This document shows positions 42,004-51,358 of a DNA stretch of 64,000 nt, in pieces. Under the pieces are notes generated by a model, which searched no databases, was not told where the DNA came from, and saw only the letters and a program-made list of their open reading frames with translations. Source of the stretch: JAHEDH01 sp963753285 (lineage in GTDB: Bacteria; Actinomycetota; Acidimicrobiia; Spongiisociales; ZC4RG35); the NCBI GenBank assembly GCA_963753285.1, contig CAVWBT010000001.1:496001-560000 (forward strand). The letters are read 5' to 3'. Every line of letters starts with the position of its first letter. The stretch's first letter is position 1. Position numbers and translations under genes: made by a program.

Positions 42004-43151
42004 ATGGCCCTCCTGACGGCGTTCGTGATGGGTACGTTCCTCGCCGCAGGGTTGTCGATCTTCAACGAGCGACTCGGCGCCATCAACCTCGGGCGCCCAG
42101 ACGCACTGTGGTGGTTCCCGGTGGTGGGCGCATTCCTGTTCCTCGTGCCCGGAGTGGTGGTGCTCCTCCGTTCAGATTGGCATCCGGTGGGGTGGTTGAT
42201 GGTCAACCTCGGATTCGGCTTCCTGTTCTCGTTCGGCCCCGACATGTTGTCGATTTCAGGGCTCTCGACCGTCGAGCGGTGGTGGCTGTGGTTGACCGGG
42301 ACGTCGGTGAGCGCAGTGTTCTGGACGGTGTGGACTGCGCTCATCCTCGTCTTTCCCGATGGCCTCGTCCTCTCGTCGCGGCCGGCACCGGCTCCTCGCC
42401 TGGAGCGTGCTCGGAATCGATACGGTGTGCATCGCTCTCACCGCCTTCCGGACCACGCTCGCCCCCGATCTCGATGGCGGGATCCCCAGCCCAATGCCCC
42501 TGGCGTTGATCCCGATGGATTTGGCCGGATGTCGCAGCACTGCTCCCGAACGTGATCGTGCTGATCGCAATCATCGACTTCGTGGTCCGGTATCGCCGAG
42601 CGAGAGATCCGGTTCGCAGCCAGTACCGATGGGTCGTGTGGGCGTTCCTGTTCGAGGTGGCTGCCCTGGCAGTCGCCATCGTGGTCTCGGCGGCGACGAG
42701 CGACCCCCAACACCCGGCCTGGTTGCTGGCGATCGTCGGCTACCTCCTGGTCCCCGTGTCGTTCATGGTGGCCATCCTCCGGTATCGCCTGTACGACATC
42801 GATCGGATCGTGTCACGGACGGTCGCCTACGCGCTCGTAGCGATGACGCTGGCGCTGGTGTACGCACTCCCCGTCGTGATCGCGCCCCGCCTGCTCGGGG
42901 AGTCGAACGACCTGATCGTGGCCGCCTCGACCCTCGCCGCCGCCACCCTCTTCAATCCCATCCGCCGGCGGACCCAACGCCTCGTCGATCGGCGCTTCAA
43001 CCGCGCTCGCTTCGACGCCGACCAACAGGTGGATCTGTTCGGAGAACGGCTGCGATCCGAAACCGACCTCGCTTCCATCGAGACCCACCTCCGGCAACTG
43101 ATCGCCGAGACCATCGCCCCGGATCGGAGCGCCCTGTGGATCCGAGGTTGA
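42004..43151 (+). CDS. Array copy 2: membrane sensor-like protein, frameshifted
   Basis: About 380 codons in three frames. The first piece opens MALLTAFVMGTFLAAGLSIF and has several helices up to LILVFPDG. The second (about 42359-42525) continues RHRLLAWSVLGIDTVCIALT, and the third (from 42552) reads IVLIAIIDFVVRYRRARDPV and on to the hallmark LRYRLYDIDRIVSRTVAYAL, LLGESNDLIVAASTLAAATL and WIRG end. Shifts lie near 42360 and 42525. The true start may be the ATG at 41970, which overlaps the previous stop as in the other copies but needs one more shift. Confidence 0.75.
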
Positions 43152-43154
43152 GCC

Positions 43155-43420
43155 ATCGGCCGCACGGCGGGTCCAGCGACCTGATCATCGCTGGTTCCAC
43201 TCTGGCCGCGGCGGCGGTATTCAACCCGATCAGGCGCCGGATCCAAGGCCGCGTCGACAGTCGATTGAATCGGGCTCGCTACGACGCAGATCAGGCGTTG
43301 CTCACCAAGGAACTGGGCTCGACGGCGACCTTCGACAAGGTGTCCGACATCCTGACGAGGCTCGTCAGCCGCACCGTCCAGCCCGTCGCTGTGGCGTTGG
43401 GGGTCCAGGAGTGGCCATGA
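43155..43420 (+). pseudogene. Array copy 3: C-terminal fragment of a membrane sensor gene
   Basis: SSDLIIAGSTLAAAAVFNPI followed by RRRIQGRVDSRLNRARYDADQ is the conserved region after the last membrane helix in the paralogs, and the piece ends VQPVAVALGVQEWP. The seven-helix domain is missing. Its TGA overlaps the ATG of the next copy (ATGA), so the coupling of the array was kept when the 5' part was lost. Confidence 0.75.
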
Positions 43421-44616
43421 CCACGCTCGAGCCGACAGGAGACACCCAGACCGGGAACACCGGGCTGAAGCTCATTCGCATAACGACTTGGGTCTGGCTG
43501 TCGATCGTGCTCACCGCCGCGTCTGCCGGGCTGGCATCTGCATATCGCGACCCGTCACTGATCCGCATCGAAGAGTTCTCTGCCATCTACCAGAGCGTCG
43601 GGCTGTCCGATCGAGTCATGATGACCGCCGTGCTCGTGCTGCCGCTTGTGGTCGCTGTGGTGACTGGTGGGCTGATCGCCGTCCGGCGTCCTGACGATCG
43701 GGCAGCCCTCGTCCTGGCGATGTGCATGGTCGGCCTCTACTACTTCACATCCGGGGTATATGCCGGCATCGAGACTCGATGGATCCGAAACGGTTCGGCG
43801 TCTCTGGCTGTCGTCCTCATCGCAGTGTTCCTGGTCGCCTTTCCGAGCGGCACGTTCCGGCCCAAGTGGTCGGTCGCCGCTCCGTTGACTGCACTCACGA
43901 TCGCCGTGTTCGAGCCCTCGCTCGCTGCCGACACACGGGTGTTGCTCACGAAGTGGCAGCCAGATGAGGTGCCGTTCGCTGCGTGGGCCGGCTGGTCGCT
44001 CATCATCGGTGTCGCAGCGGTCGCCCAGATGACGAGATATCGAGTGATCTCGACCGATGTCGAGCGCCATCAGGCGCGCTGGGTGATGCTGGGTGCCTTC
44101 TGGATCGTCATCGGACCGGCAGCCCTGCTCGTACTCAACGCGCAGGGCCGGGGAAGCCCGCTACTCGCCGGACTCCTGGCTGCGCTGAGTTCCGTCGGGT
44201 CGTATCTGCTCCCGGCCACGCTGCTGATCGCGGTGTTCCGGTACCACCTCTACGACATCGATGCGGTGATCTCCCGAACCGTCACATACTCGATGGTGGC
44301 GATCGTGGTCACCGCCGCATTCGTAGTTCCTGTTTTGATGCTCGGATCGATCCTGGGAGAGTCCAACGACCTGGTGGTGGCAGGCTCCACCCTCCTGGCG
44401 GCCGCGGTCTTCGCTCCCGCCCGACGCCGCATCCAGCGAGCGGTCGAGCGTCGGTTCAATCGAACCACCTACGACACCGAACAGGTGATGGACGGTTTCA
44501 CCGCCGGCCTTCGAGCTGATCTCTCCGTCGAATCTGTCGCCACCCGATTGGAGCGGGCAGTCGACCGCACGGTGCAGCCCACAGGGACGTCGATCTGGAT
44601 TCGGGAACGGCAGTGA
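43417..44616 (+). CDS. Array copy 4: intact membrane sensor-like protein
   Basis: A 399-aa protein with about eight predicted helices (roughly 25-290), followed by a cytoplasmic region with the array signatures FRYHLYDIDAVISRTVTYSM, GESNDLVVAGSTLLAAAVF, RRRIQRAVERRFNRTTYDTE and a short domain ending VQPTGTSIWIRE. Proteins of this type resemble the N-terminal part of actinobacterial/Chloroflexi sensor kinases but carry no kinase domain. Coupled to both neighbours by 4-base overlaps. Confidence 0.85.
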   Translation: MTTLEPTGDTQTGNTGLKLIRITTWVWLSIVLTAASAGLASAYRDPSLIRIEEFSAIYQSVGLSDRVMMTAVLVLPLVVAVVTGGLIAVRRPDDRAALVLAMCMVGLYYFTSGVYAGIETRWIRNGSASLAVVLIAVFLVAFPSGTFRPKWSVAAPLTALTIAVFEPSLAADTRVLLTKWQPDEVPFAAWAGWSLIIGVAAVAQMTRYRVISTDVERHQARWVMLGAFWIVIGPAALLVLNAQGRGSPLLAGLLAALSSVGSYLLPATLLIAVFRYHLYDIDAVISRTVTYSMVAIVVTAAFVVPVLMLGSILGESNDLVVAGSTLLAAAVFAPARRRIQRAVERRFNRTTYDTEQVMDGFTAGLRADLSVESVATRLERAVDRTVQPTGTSIWIRERQ

Positions 44617-45785
44617 CCGGCACCTCGACCACACGGCTTCCTCGTGAGGACACGGCCAACGTCGGCAGATGGGCGGGCCGCGCGGCTCTGACGATCATCC
44701 TGGTCATGGTCGCGCTGGCGATCGCCACCAGCGTCCATTTGCGGACTCCGGCGGTGAGCATCGTTCCCGCGCTCCCGTTCTACATCGCCGGCTGGGTGAT
44801 CCTACACCGGGTCGGAACGCACCCGATCGGGTGGCTCCTGTGTGGCATCGGTGTGATCCTCCAGGTCGCCACCTTCGAGTCGCTTCCGTGGCTGTCCCAC
44901 CTGTGGATCACCTGGCTGGAGACCTGGGGGTTCTCGGCGATGTTCGCCATGTTCACCTGGCTGTTCATCCTCTTCCCCGATGGCGACGCGTCTGGCAGAT
45001 GGCGGACGGTGGGATGGATCGCGTCGGTCCTGGTCCTCGGAGGTGTGCTGACCCCGACGATCACCGACACCGGAGACGCGACCATCACACTCGGAGCCAA
45101 CCCGATCGGGCTCTCGTGGCTGCCGGAGTCGACGAGCGTCTTCTCCACCATGTCGATCACCGGGCTCCTTGTCGTTGCCGCCATCGGCGTGGTCATCAGA
45201 GGGCGACGGGCAGCCCGAGAGCTCCGACCCCGGTACGCACCGATCCTGGCCACGATGACCGCGCTCGGAGTGTTCATTCTCGCGCTGCTCATGGCGTTGC
45301 TCGCCGACCCGACCTTCACCGACTCCGACCGATTCGGCAATGTGGTCTGGTCGATCGCCCTCATCGTCTACATGCTCATCCCGGCCTCGTTCGGTGTGGC
45401 CATCACCCGATACCGCCTCTACGACATCGACCGCGTGGTGTCGCGCACGGTCACCTATGGCTTGGTGGCCGCGGTGGTGGCAGTCATCTACGTGTTCCCG
45501 GTCGTCACGCTTCCAGGCCTTCTCGGCGAATCGAACGACCTCGTCGTGGCCGCCTCCACCCTCGCCGCCGCCGCGGCGTTCAACCCGGTCAGAAACCACA
45601 TCCAGCGACGAATGGACCACCGATTCAACCGCTCGCGCTACGACAGCGAACGGGAGGTGGCTGCCTTCGCTACCCGACTCGAGGGCAACGTCGATCTCGA
45701 TGTGCTCACCGACGATCTCGCCCTGGTCGTCGACCGCGCCATCTCCCCTGCACTGTGCGCGGTGTGGCTCAGGCGGGTCGAATGA
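44613..45785 (+). CDS. Array copy 5: intact membrane sensor-like protein
   Basis: A 390-aa paralog starting at GTG 44613 (GTGA overlap). It has about eight helices, then ITRYRLYDIDRVVSRTVTYG, GESNDLVVAASTLAAAAAF and QRRMDHRFNRSRYDSEREVA, ending VDRAISPALCAVWLRRVE. No catalytic domain is present. It presumably senses or transmits a membrane-related signal to the partner-switching proteins downstream (inference from context). Confidence 0.85.
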   Translation: MTGTSTTRLPREDTANVGRWAGRAALTIILVMVALAIATSVHLRTPAVSIVPALPFYIAGWVILHRVGTHPIGWLLCGIGVILQVATFESLPWLSHLWITWLETWGFSAMFAMFTWLFILFPDGDASGRWRTVGWIASVLVLGGVLTPTITDTGDATITLGANPIGLSWLPESTSVFSTMSITGLLVVAAIGVVIRGRRAARELRPRYAPILATMTALGVFILALLMALLADPTFTDSDRFGNVVWSIALIVYMLIPASFGVAITRYRLYDIDRVVSRTVTYGLVAAVVAVIYVFPVVTLPGLLGESNDLVVAASTLAAAAAFNPVRNHIQRRMDHRFNRSRYDSEREVAAFATRLEGNVDLDVLTDDLALVVDRAISPALCAVWLRRVE

Positions 45786-46946
45786 CCCGGTTCGTCCGCT
45801 GGACTGCGCTCGTTCTGTTGGTGGCGATCGCGGTCATCGCCAATCTGGCACCGTTCTTGTTCGATGATCAGCCGGCCACCGTCGGCGCAGTGCTCCAGAC
45901 ACAGACCTTCTGGTACGTGATCCCAGGACTGGTGGTGATGGCGAAGCGACCCTGGCACCAGGTCGGCTGGCTCCTGATCCTGCTTGGCATGGGTCTGGCG
46001 TTCACCAGCCTCCCACCCACTCCGCCGCGCCATCGACCCGCGCTGGCATCCATGGTTCACATGGGTCACGGGAAACTGGGGCGGCTACTTCGCGTACACG
46101 ACCATGGGTGCTCTGTTGGTTGTGTTCCCAGACGGGCTCTCGCACCGGTCCGAGCGAGACCGACGAATCGGCAGGGGCATCATCGCCACGCTCGCAGGCC
46201 TCACCCTGTTGTCCGCCGCTTCGAGCCCGGTCGAGGCCAGCGACTACGGAGTGACAGGCCGGTTCCCCAACCCCCTGGGTTTCGACCTGGTTCCCAAGGC
46301 CGTCTCCGACGTCGGATTCATTCCGGTCATCTTCATGATGCTCGGGTGCGTCGTGTGGCTGGGGCGCCGCCACGGCCGCGAACACGGCGAGGTCCGTCGT
46401 CGATACACCCTCGTCCTCTATGCGTTCTGGCTGCTCGTGCTCGGACTGGTCTTCGGGATCCTCCTCTCCGGCGTGATCGGCGACCGCGCATGGTTCGGGG
46501 CCCTCATCGGATGGCTCACCCTCCCCGTCGCTTTCGCCTTCGCCGTGGTCCGCCAAGGGCTCTACGGAGTCGACCGCCTCGTGCGCCGAAGTGTCAGCTA
46601 TGGCTTGGTCGCCATCGTCGTCACCTTCGTCTACGTGATCCCGGTCGTGCTGCTCCCGCGCCTCCTCGGCGAGTCGAACGACCTGGTCGTCGCCGGCTCC
46701 ACCCTCGCCGCTGCGGCCGTCTTCAGCCCCGTCCGTCGCCGCATCCAGCGCGCCGTCGACCATCGGTTCGACCGGGCTCGCTACGACGCGGAGCGGGAGA
46801 TCGACATCTTCACCGAACGCCTCACCGACGAGGTCGCCCTCACCGCGGTGGTCGAGCAGCTACAAGGCGTGATCCACCAGACCGTGGCGCCGTCCATCGC
46901 GGCGGTCTGGCTGCGAGAGCCCCGAACCGAGGCCGACACCACGTGA
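45782..46946 (+). CDS. Array copy 6: membrane sensor-like protein, one frameshift
   Basis: Starts at ATG 45782 (ATGA overlap) and reads MTRFVRWTALVLLVAIAVIA to LLILLGMGLAFTSL. Near 46015 a one-base shift leads into DPRWHPWFTWVTGNWGGYFA and the normal end: VRRSVSYGLVAIVVTFVYVI, GESNDLVVAGSTLAAAAVF, RRRIQRAVDHRFDRARYDAE, VAPSIAAVWLREP. Without the shift it would be about 387 aa like the other copies. Confidence 0.8.
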
Positions 46947-47065
46947 GACCGTCGAACGTCTGCCTCGTTGCGAGTTCGGTCACGGTCGGCGAGAACGACG
47001 TGCGCTCCCTGCTCGACCGGGCCGCCCCGCCCGACCGTAACGTTGCCGGAACGGGCGCCGAGTAG
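46943..47065 (+). CDS. Possible 40-aa leader-like open frame
   Basis: A GTG overlapping the stop of array copy 6 (GTGA) opens a 40-codon frame ending TAG at 47065, 16 bases before the SpoIIE gene. It fits the coupling pattern of the array but has no recognisable domain. It may be the remnant of an N-terminal piece of the phosphatase gene, or chance. Confidence 0.3.
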   Translation: MRPSNVCLVASSVTVGENDVRSLLDRAAPPDRNVAGTGAE

Positions 47066-47081
47066 ACAGAGGGACGTGCAG

Positions 47082-48662
47082 ATGGTCAAGCCCTTTCGCA
47101 GATCGGCCAAACGAGTCGACAAGGTGGAACCCGAGATCCCGCGAGACCCGGTTCCGGCCGTCGAGCCCATCCCGATTCCCGACCACGACCCGCTCATGGG
47201 CTATCTCCTCGGAGCGGGCGGACCTGTCGACATCGACAAGGTCGAGCTCGACTCGCCGGCGTTGCGCGAGCTCCGTGGGGCAGGCGTCCACCTCGTCGTA
47301 CCGCTCGTCAGCCAGGGAGAACTGATCGGCACCCTGAATCTGGGACGCCGCCTGTCGGATCAGCCGTATTCGACCGACGACCGAAAGCTGCTGCGCGGCC
47401 TCGCCTCGCAGGTCGCGCCGGCGATTCGCCTCGCCCAACTGGTGCAACAACAAGAGGCGCAGGCCCAGGAGCGAGAGCGCATCGAACAGGAGTTGCGAGT
47501 CGCCGCCCTCATCCAGCAGACGCTGCTCCCCAAGGAGTTACCGGCATTGGCAGGTTGGGAGATCGACGCCTACTACCGCCCGGCGCGGGCCGTGGGTGGC
47601 GACTTCTACGACTTCATCCCGATGACGGGCGGCAGGTTGGGGCTGGTGATCGGCGACGTCACCGACAAGGGCGTCCCCGCTGCCCTGGTCATGGCCACCA
47701 CCCGCTCCACCCTGCGGGCGGCCGCGCAACGAGTTGACGACCCAGGAGCGATCCTCGCCGAGGCGAACGAGGTCCTCGTGAAAGAGATCCCGCCTGCGAT
47801 GTTCGTGACGTGTCTGTTCGGTGTCCTCGAACCGTCGACCGGCACACTGACCTACGCCAACGCCGGGCACAACCTGCCATACGTCAGGACCGGCGGCGAA
47901 GTGATCGAGCTCCGTGCGACCGGCATGCCGTTGGGTTTGATGCCGGCCATGCCATACGACGTGCAGACGGCCGTGCTGGCACCCGGAGCCGCGATGTTGC
48001 TCACCAGTGACGGAATCGTGGAGGCCCACGCACCCGACGGATCGATGTTCGGGTTCGATCGGCTGATGCGTCTGGTGGGCGAAGACGAGCCGAAGGAGGG
48101 GATGATGGCCGCGGTGCTGACGCAGCTCGATCGGTTCTGCGGGCCCGGCCACGAGCAAGAAGACGACGTCACGATGGTGGTCGTTCATCGGAGATCGTCT
48201 GCCGCCGAATCCGCCGCGGCGTTCGATTCCGCGCTCGACGAAGTCGAGCGGTTCGCCATGCCGTCGGCAGAAGGCAACGAGCGCCTGGTGATGGAACGCG
48301 TGGCGACCATCGCGGCGGGACTGGGAATGGGAGGTGACCGTCTGGAGCGCCTCAAGACCGCCGTGTCGGAGGCGTCGATGAACGCCATCGAGCACGGCAA
48401 CAGATTCGACGCGTCGCTCCCCGTGGACGTGACGGTGTTTCGCACCGCCTCGCGGCTCGTGGTCAGGATCGAGGATCACGGCTCGGGGCCGGCGATCCCG
48501 GACGCCGAGCTGCCTGACATCGACGCCAAGCTGGAAGGCCTGCAATCACCGAGGGGGTGGGGGCTCTTCCTCATCGAGGAGATGGTCGACACGCTGCGCC
48601 ATCGCCAGGAGAACGGACGGCACGTGATGGAACTCGAGATGACTCTGGAAGGAGCGAACTGA
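47082..48662 (+). CDS. GAF-SpoIIE phosphatase fused to an RsbW-like anti-sigma kinase domain
   Basis: A 526-aa cytoplasmic signalling protein. Residues about 30-125 are a GAF-like domain (LVVPLVSQGELIGTLNLGRR). A coiled linker (QEAQAQERERIEQELR) leads to the PP2C-type SpoIIE domain (about 160-375) with metal ligands in AVGGDFYDFI, IGDVTDKGVPA and HEQEDDVTM. The C-terminal 130 residues form an HATPase_c/RsbW fold (SEASMNAIEHGNRF, EDHGSG, RGWGLFLIEEMVD). It can in principle both dephosphorylate and phosphorylate STAS antagonists, two of which follow directly. Confidence 0.93.
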   Translation: MVKPFRRSAKRVDKVEPEIPRDPVPAVEPIPIPDHDPLMGYLLGAGGPVDIDKVELDSPALRELRGAGVHLVVPLVSQGELIGTLNLGRRLSDQPYSTDDRKLLRGLASQVAPAIRLAQLVQQQEAQAQERERIEQELRVAALIQQTLLPKELPALAGWEIDAYYRPARAVGGDFYDFIPMTGGRLGLVIGDVTDKGVPAALVMATTRSTLRAAAQRVDDPGAILAEANEVLVKEIPPAMFVTCLFGVLEPSTGTLTYANAGHNLPYVRTGGEVIELRATGMPLGLMPAMPYDVQTAVLAPGAAMLLTSDGIVEAHAPDGSMFGFDRLMRLVGEDEPKEGMMAAVLTQLDRFCGPGHEQEDDVTMVVVHRRSSAAESAAAFDSALDEVERFAMPSAEGNERLVMERVATIAAGLGMGGDRLERLKTAVSEASMNAIEHGNRFDASLPVDVTVFRTASRLVVRIEDHGSGPAIPDAELPDIDAKLEGLQSPRGWGLFLIEEMVDTLRHRQENGRHVMELEMTLEGAN

Positions 48663-49001
48663 TGCCCGGAACCCCATTCGACGTCCGGGTCGAGGATGCC
48701 GAAGGTGCGGTCGACACTGCGGATGTCCGGAGACGTGAACCGGACTGCTCAGGAGAGACTCACCGACGCCTACGAGTCGGCAGGTCCCGGGCCGGTTCTG
48801 CTCGACTTCTCCGACGTCGACTACATCAACTCGACCGGGATCGCTTTGATCGTCGGTGTGCTCGCCAAGGCTCGGGCGGCCGGCCGCCCGGTGCGGGCGT
48901 TCGGCCTCACCGACCACTACCGGGAGATATTCCAGATCACGAGGATCGCCGACTTCATGGCGATCTTCGATGACGAGTCCGCCGCCGTGATGGCGAGCTG
49001 A
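48662..49001 (+). CDS. STAS-domain anti-sigma factor antagonist, frameshifted
   Basis: The ATG at 48662 overlaps the phosphatase stop (TGATG) and reads MPGTPFDVRVEDAEGAV. Near 48712 a one-base shift leads to STLRMSGDVNRTAQERLTDA and the STAS core VLLDFSDVDYINSTGIALIV, in which the Ser of NSTG is the phosphorylation site. The C-terminus FGLTDHYREIFQITRIADFM is nearly the same as in the next gene. RsbV/SpoIIAA-like. Confidence 0.85.
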
Positions 49002-49012
49002 AGGAGAGATAC

Positions 49013-49363
49013 ATGCCACAGGCACAGGTAGCGATGACCGTGCGGGACGGAGTCGATGGATCCAAGGTGATCGACATCGACGGCGAGATCACCGCATTCT
49101 GCGAAGGCGTCTTGACCGACGCCTACAACCAGGCCGCGCAGCCCGGGACCGACGTGATCGTGCTCGATTTCGAGGACCTCGACTACATGAACAGCGGCGG
49201 CATCGGGCTTCTCGTGACGATGCTCATTCGAGCCCAACGCAACAACCATCGGCTCGCGGCGTTCGGCCTCTCCGACCACTACCGGCAGATCTTCTCACTC
49301 ACCCGACTCGATGAGGCGATCGGAATCTATGACACCGAGGCCGCGGCGATCTCGGGCATGTGA
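49013..49363 (+). CDS. STAS-domain anti-sigma factor antagonist
   Basis: A 116-aa RsbV/SpoIIAA-like protein preceded by AAGGAGAG. The core reads VIVLDFEDLDYMNSGGIGLL; the Ser of MNSGG is the expected phospho-acceptor. It ends GLSDHYRQIFSLTRLDEAIG. It is paralogous to the previous gene and presumably a substrate of the same phosphatase/kinase fusion. Confidence 0.92.
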   Translation: MPQAQVAMTVRDGVDGSKVIDIDGEITAFCEGVLTDAYNQAAQPGTDVIVLDFEDLDYMNSGGIGLLVTMLIRAQRNNHRLAAFGLSDHYRQIFSLTRLDEAIGIYDTEAAAISGM

Positions 49364-49444
49364 TTTCGAGCGGCGACGTTCGTCCGTAGCGAACCCGTAA
49401 CGACGCTCAGGCATGGTGAACGCATCCAGACCAGGAGGAACACC

Positions 49445-50149
49445 GTGACCGAAGAGCGAACAGAAGCGACAGGCCCTCGTGAGACCCGCGACCACGGGAA
49501 TTGGGCGCCCCACGTCGAGCACCTCGCCGCAGACGGCGGAGTCAATGTGGGCGGCCGCAAGCTCACCGGCCCCCAACAGGGATTCGGGCCGCTCTGGCAG
49601 AAGACCTACCGAGTCGGCATCCCCAATGTGACTCCGGAGAGGGTCATCGCCGAGTGGAAGGCGAACTACGGCGACTTCTGGCCGGCGGTTGCGAAGTTCA
49701 ACGCCCCGCTCGCCGGGATCAAGCCCGGCGAGATCGGCAACATCAAGAGCATGCAGGTCATGTCGACCGGCGTGATGGTGCTGTACTCCGACGACACGTC
49801 GTTCAGCTTCATGACGCCGGAAGGGCATCCGTTCGCAGGCTGGATCACCTTCTCGGCCTTCGAGGAGGGCGAGACCACGGCCCAGGTTCAACTGCTCATC
49901 CGAGCCAGTGATCCGCTGTGGGATCTCTCGTTCTTCTTCGGGGTCGGCAAGGGTGAGGACTGGATGTGGCAGCACACGCTCCGAGCCCTGGCCCGTCATT
50001 TCGACATCGAGGCTCAGGTTGCCAGCGAGCTGGTGAAGGTCGACCGTAAACGGCTCTGGGCGAACGCCCGCAACATCAAGAAGAACGCCGCCATCGGCTC
50101 GATGGTCGACATGACGAAGGCACCGTTTCGGGCGCTGCGTGGAGCTTGA
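49445..50149 (+). CDS. Conserved protein of unknown function
   Basis: A 234-aa soluble protein starting at GTG 49445 with AGGAGG eight bases upstream. A mixed alpha/beta region (TYRVGIPNVTPERVIAEWKA, FMTPEGHPFAGWITFSAFEE, TTAQVQLLIRASDPLWDLSF) is reminiscent of SRPBCC/DUF1990-like folds, but no family was firmly recognised. A basic C-terminal helix ends in RALRGA. Confidence 0.75.
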   Translation: MTEERTEATGPRETRDHGNWAPHVEHLAADGGVNVGGRKLTGPQQGFGPLWQKTYRVGIPNVTPERVIAEWKANYGDFWPAVAKFNAPLAGIKPGEIGNIKSMQVMSTGVMVLYSDDTSFSFMTPEGHPFAGWITFSAFEEGETTAQVQLLIRASDPLWDLSFFFGVGKGEDWMWQHTLRALARHFDIEAQVASELVKVDRKRLWANARNIKKNAAIGSMVDMTKAPFRALRGA

Positions 50150-50171
50150 CCGTCGACGAGCGCTAGCCCCG

Positions 50172-51149
50172 CTAGCTGAAGACGAAGATCGCCTTGCCCA
50201 TGACCGTCCGGTTCCCGAACGCGGCGAACGCCTCTTCGTATTGGTCGAGCGTGAAACGCCGGCTGACTCTGGGGTGGATCACCCCGGCGTTGGCGAGTTC
50301 GGTCAGTTCGACGAAGTTCTGGAAGGCCCGCTGGGGCTCCTCGGAGAGTGAGCGCCCCCAGAACACCCCCACCAGCGAGGCACCCTTGAGCAGCGCCAGG
50401 TTGATCGGTAGCTCCGGGATCGGTCCGGCGGCGAAGCCGACGACGAGATGCCGGCCGTTCCAGGCAAGCGAGCGAAATGCCTGTTCGGTCATGTCGCCGC
50501 CGACAGGGTCGTAGACCACGTCGACGCCCTTCCCCCGGGTCAGTTCCTTCAGCCGTTCCCTGAGGTCCTCGGCCGTGTACTCGATGAGGTGATCGGCCCC
50601 GAGATCCGACGCGAACTGGAGCTTCGCTGGTGTCGAGGCAGCTGCGATCACGGTCGCTCCGAGGTGCTTGCCGATCTCGATGGCCGCACTCCCGACGCCA
50701 CCAGCCGCACCGAGCACCAGCATCGTCTCCCCCGGCTGGAGCCGTGCCCGCTGCACCAGTGCGTGATACGACGTCCCGTAGGTGAGCCCGAACCCCGCAG
50801 CCGACTCGAAGTCGAGTGCATCGGGGACGGGGATGACCCCGGTGGCCGGGACCGCCCACTTCTCGGCGAACGCCCCATACGTCGAGAGGGCGATGACACG
50901 TTGGCCAACCGAGAGGTGTGAAACCCCCTCGCCAACAGCGGAGATCACACCCGATGCCTCTCCGCCAGGCGTGAACGGGAGCTCCGGCTTGAACTGGTAC
51001 GTGCCCTCGATGATCAACGTGTCGGGGAAGTTGAGGCCACCAGCCCGGACATCCACGACGACCTCGCCGGCGCCGGGCTCGGGATCGGCGATCTCTTGGA
51101 CGGACAGCCTCGATGCCGGCCCCAGCTCGCTGCAGACGATCGCCTTCAT
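50172..51149 (-). CDS. Zinc-less NADPH:quinone oxidoreductase (MDR family)
   Basis: A 325-aa medium-chain reductase starting MKAIVCSELGPASRLSVQEI. It has the Rossmann motif VLGAAGGVGSAAIEIGKHLG and AGGLNFPDTLIIEGTY typical of quinone oxidoreductase/zeta-crystallin-like enzymes. The zinc ligands of alcohol dehydrogenases are absent. It reduces quinones or unsaturated carbonyls with NADPH. The thiolase gene lies upstream on the same strand. Confidence 0.93.
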   Translation of the reverse strand: MKAIVCSELGPASRLSVQEIADPEPGAGEVVVDVRAGGLNFPDTLIIEGTYQFKPELPFTPGGEASGVISAVGEGVSHLSVGQRVIALSTYGAFAEKWAVPATGVIPVPDALDFESAAGFGLTYGTSYHALVQRARLQPGETMLVLGAAGGVGSAAIEIGKHLGATVIAAASTPAKLQFASDLGADHLIEYTAEDLRERLKELTRGKGVDVVYDPVGGDMTEQAFRSLAWNGRHLVVGFAAGPIPELPINLALLKGASLVGVFWGRSLSEEPQRAFQNFVELTELANAGVIHPRVSRRFTLDQYEEAFAAFGNRTVMGKAIFVFS

Positions 51150-51358
51150 CGTTGTCTCTTTCGTCGGGTCGGATGACGGTACTGCCCCGTCGGCAGGCAC
51201 CGCCGTCATGGCCACCATCGCCCTCGTGGCGTCGCTCTCCATCGCCGCCGCGGGCCCGGCACCGGTCACCGCAACCGGCACCGTCGCCCTCGTCGTTCGC
51301 GAGGCGAAGGGACCCGGAGATTCGGGTCCCTCACTTCATGCGTCTGGTCATTCGTCGT

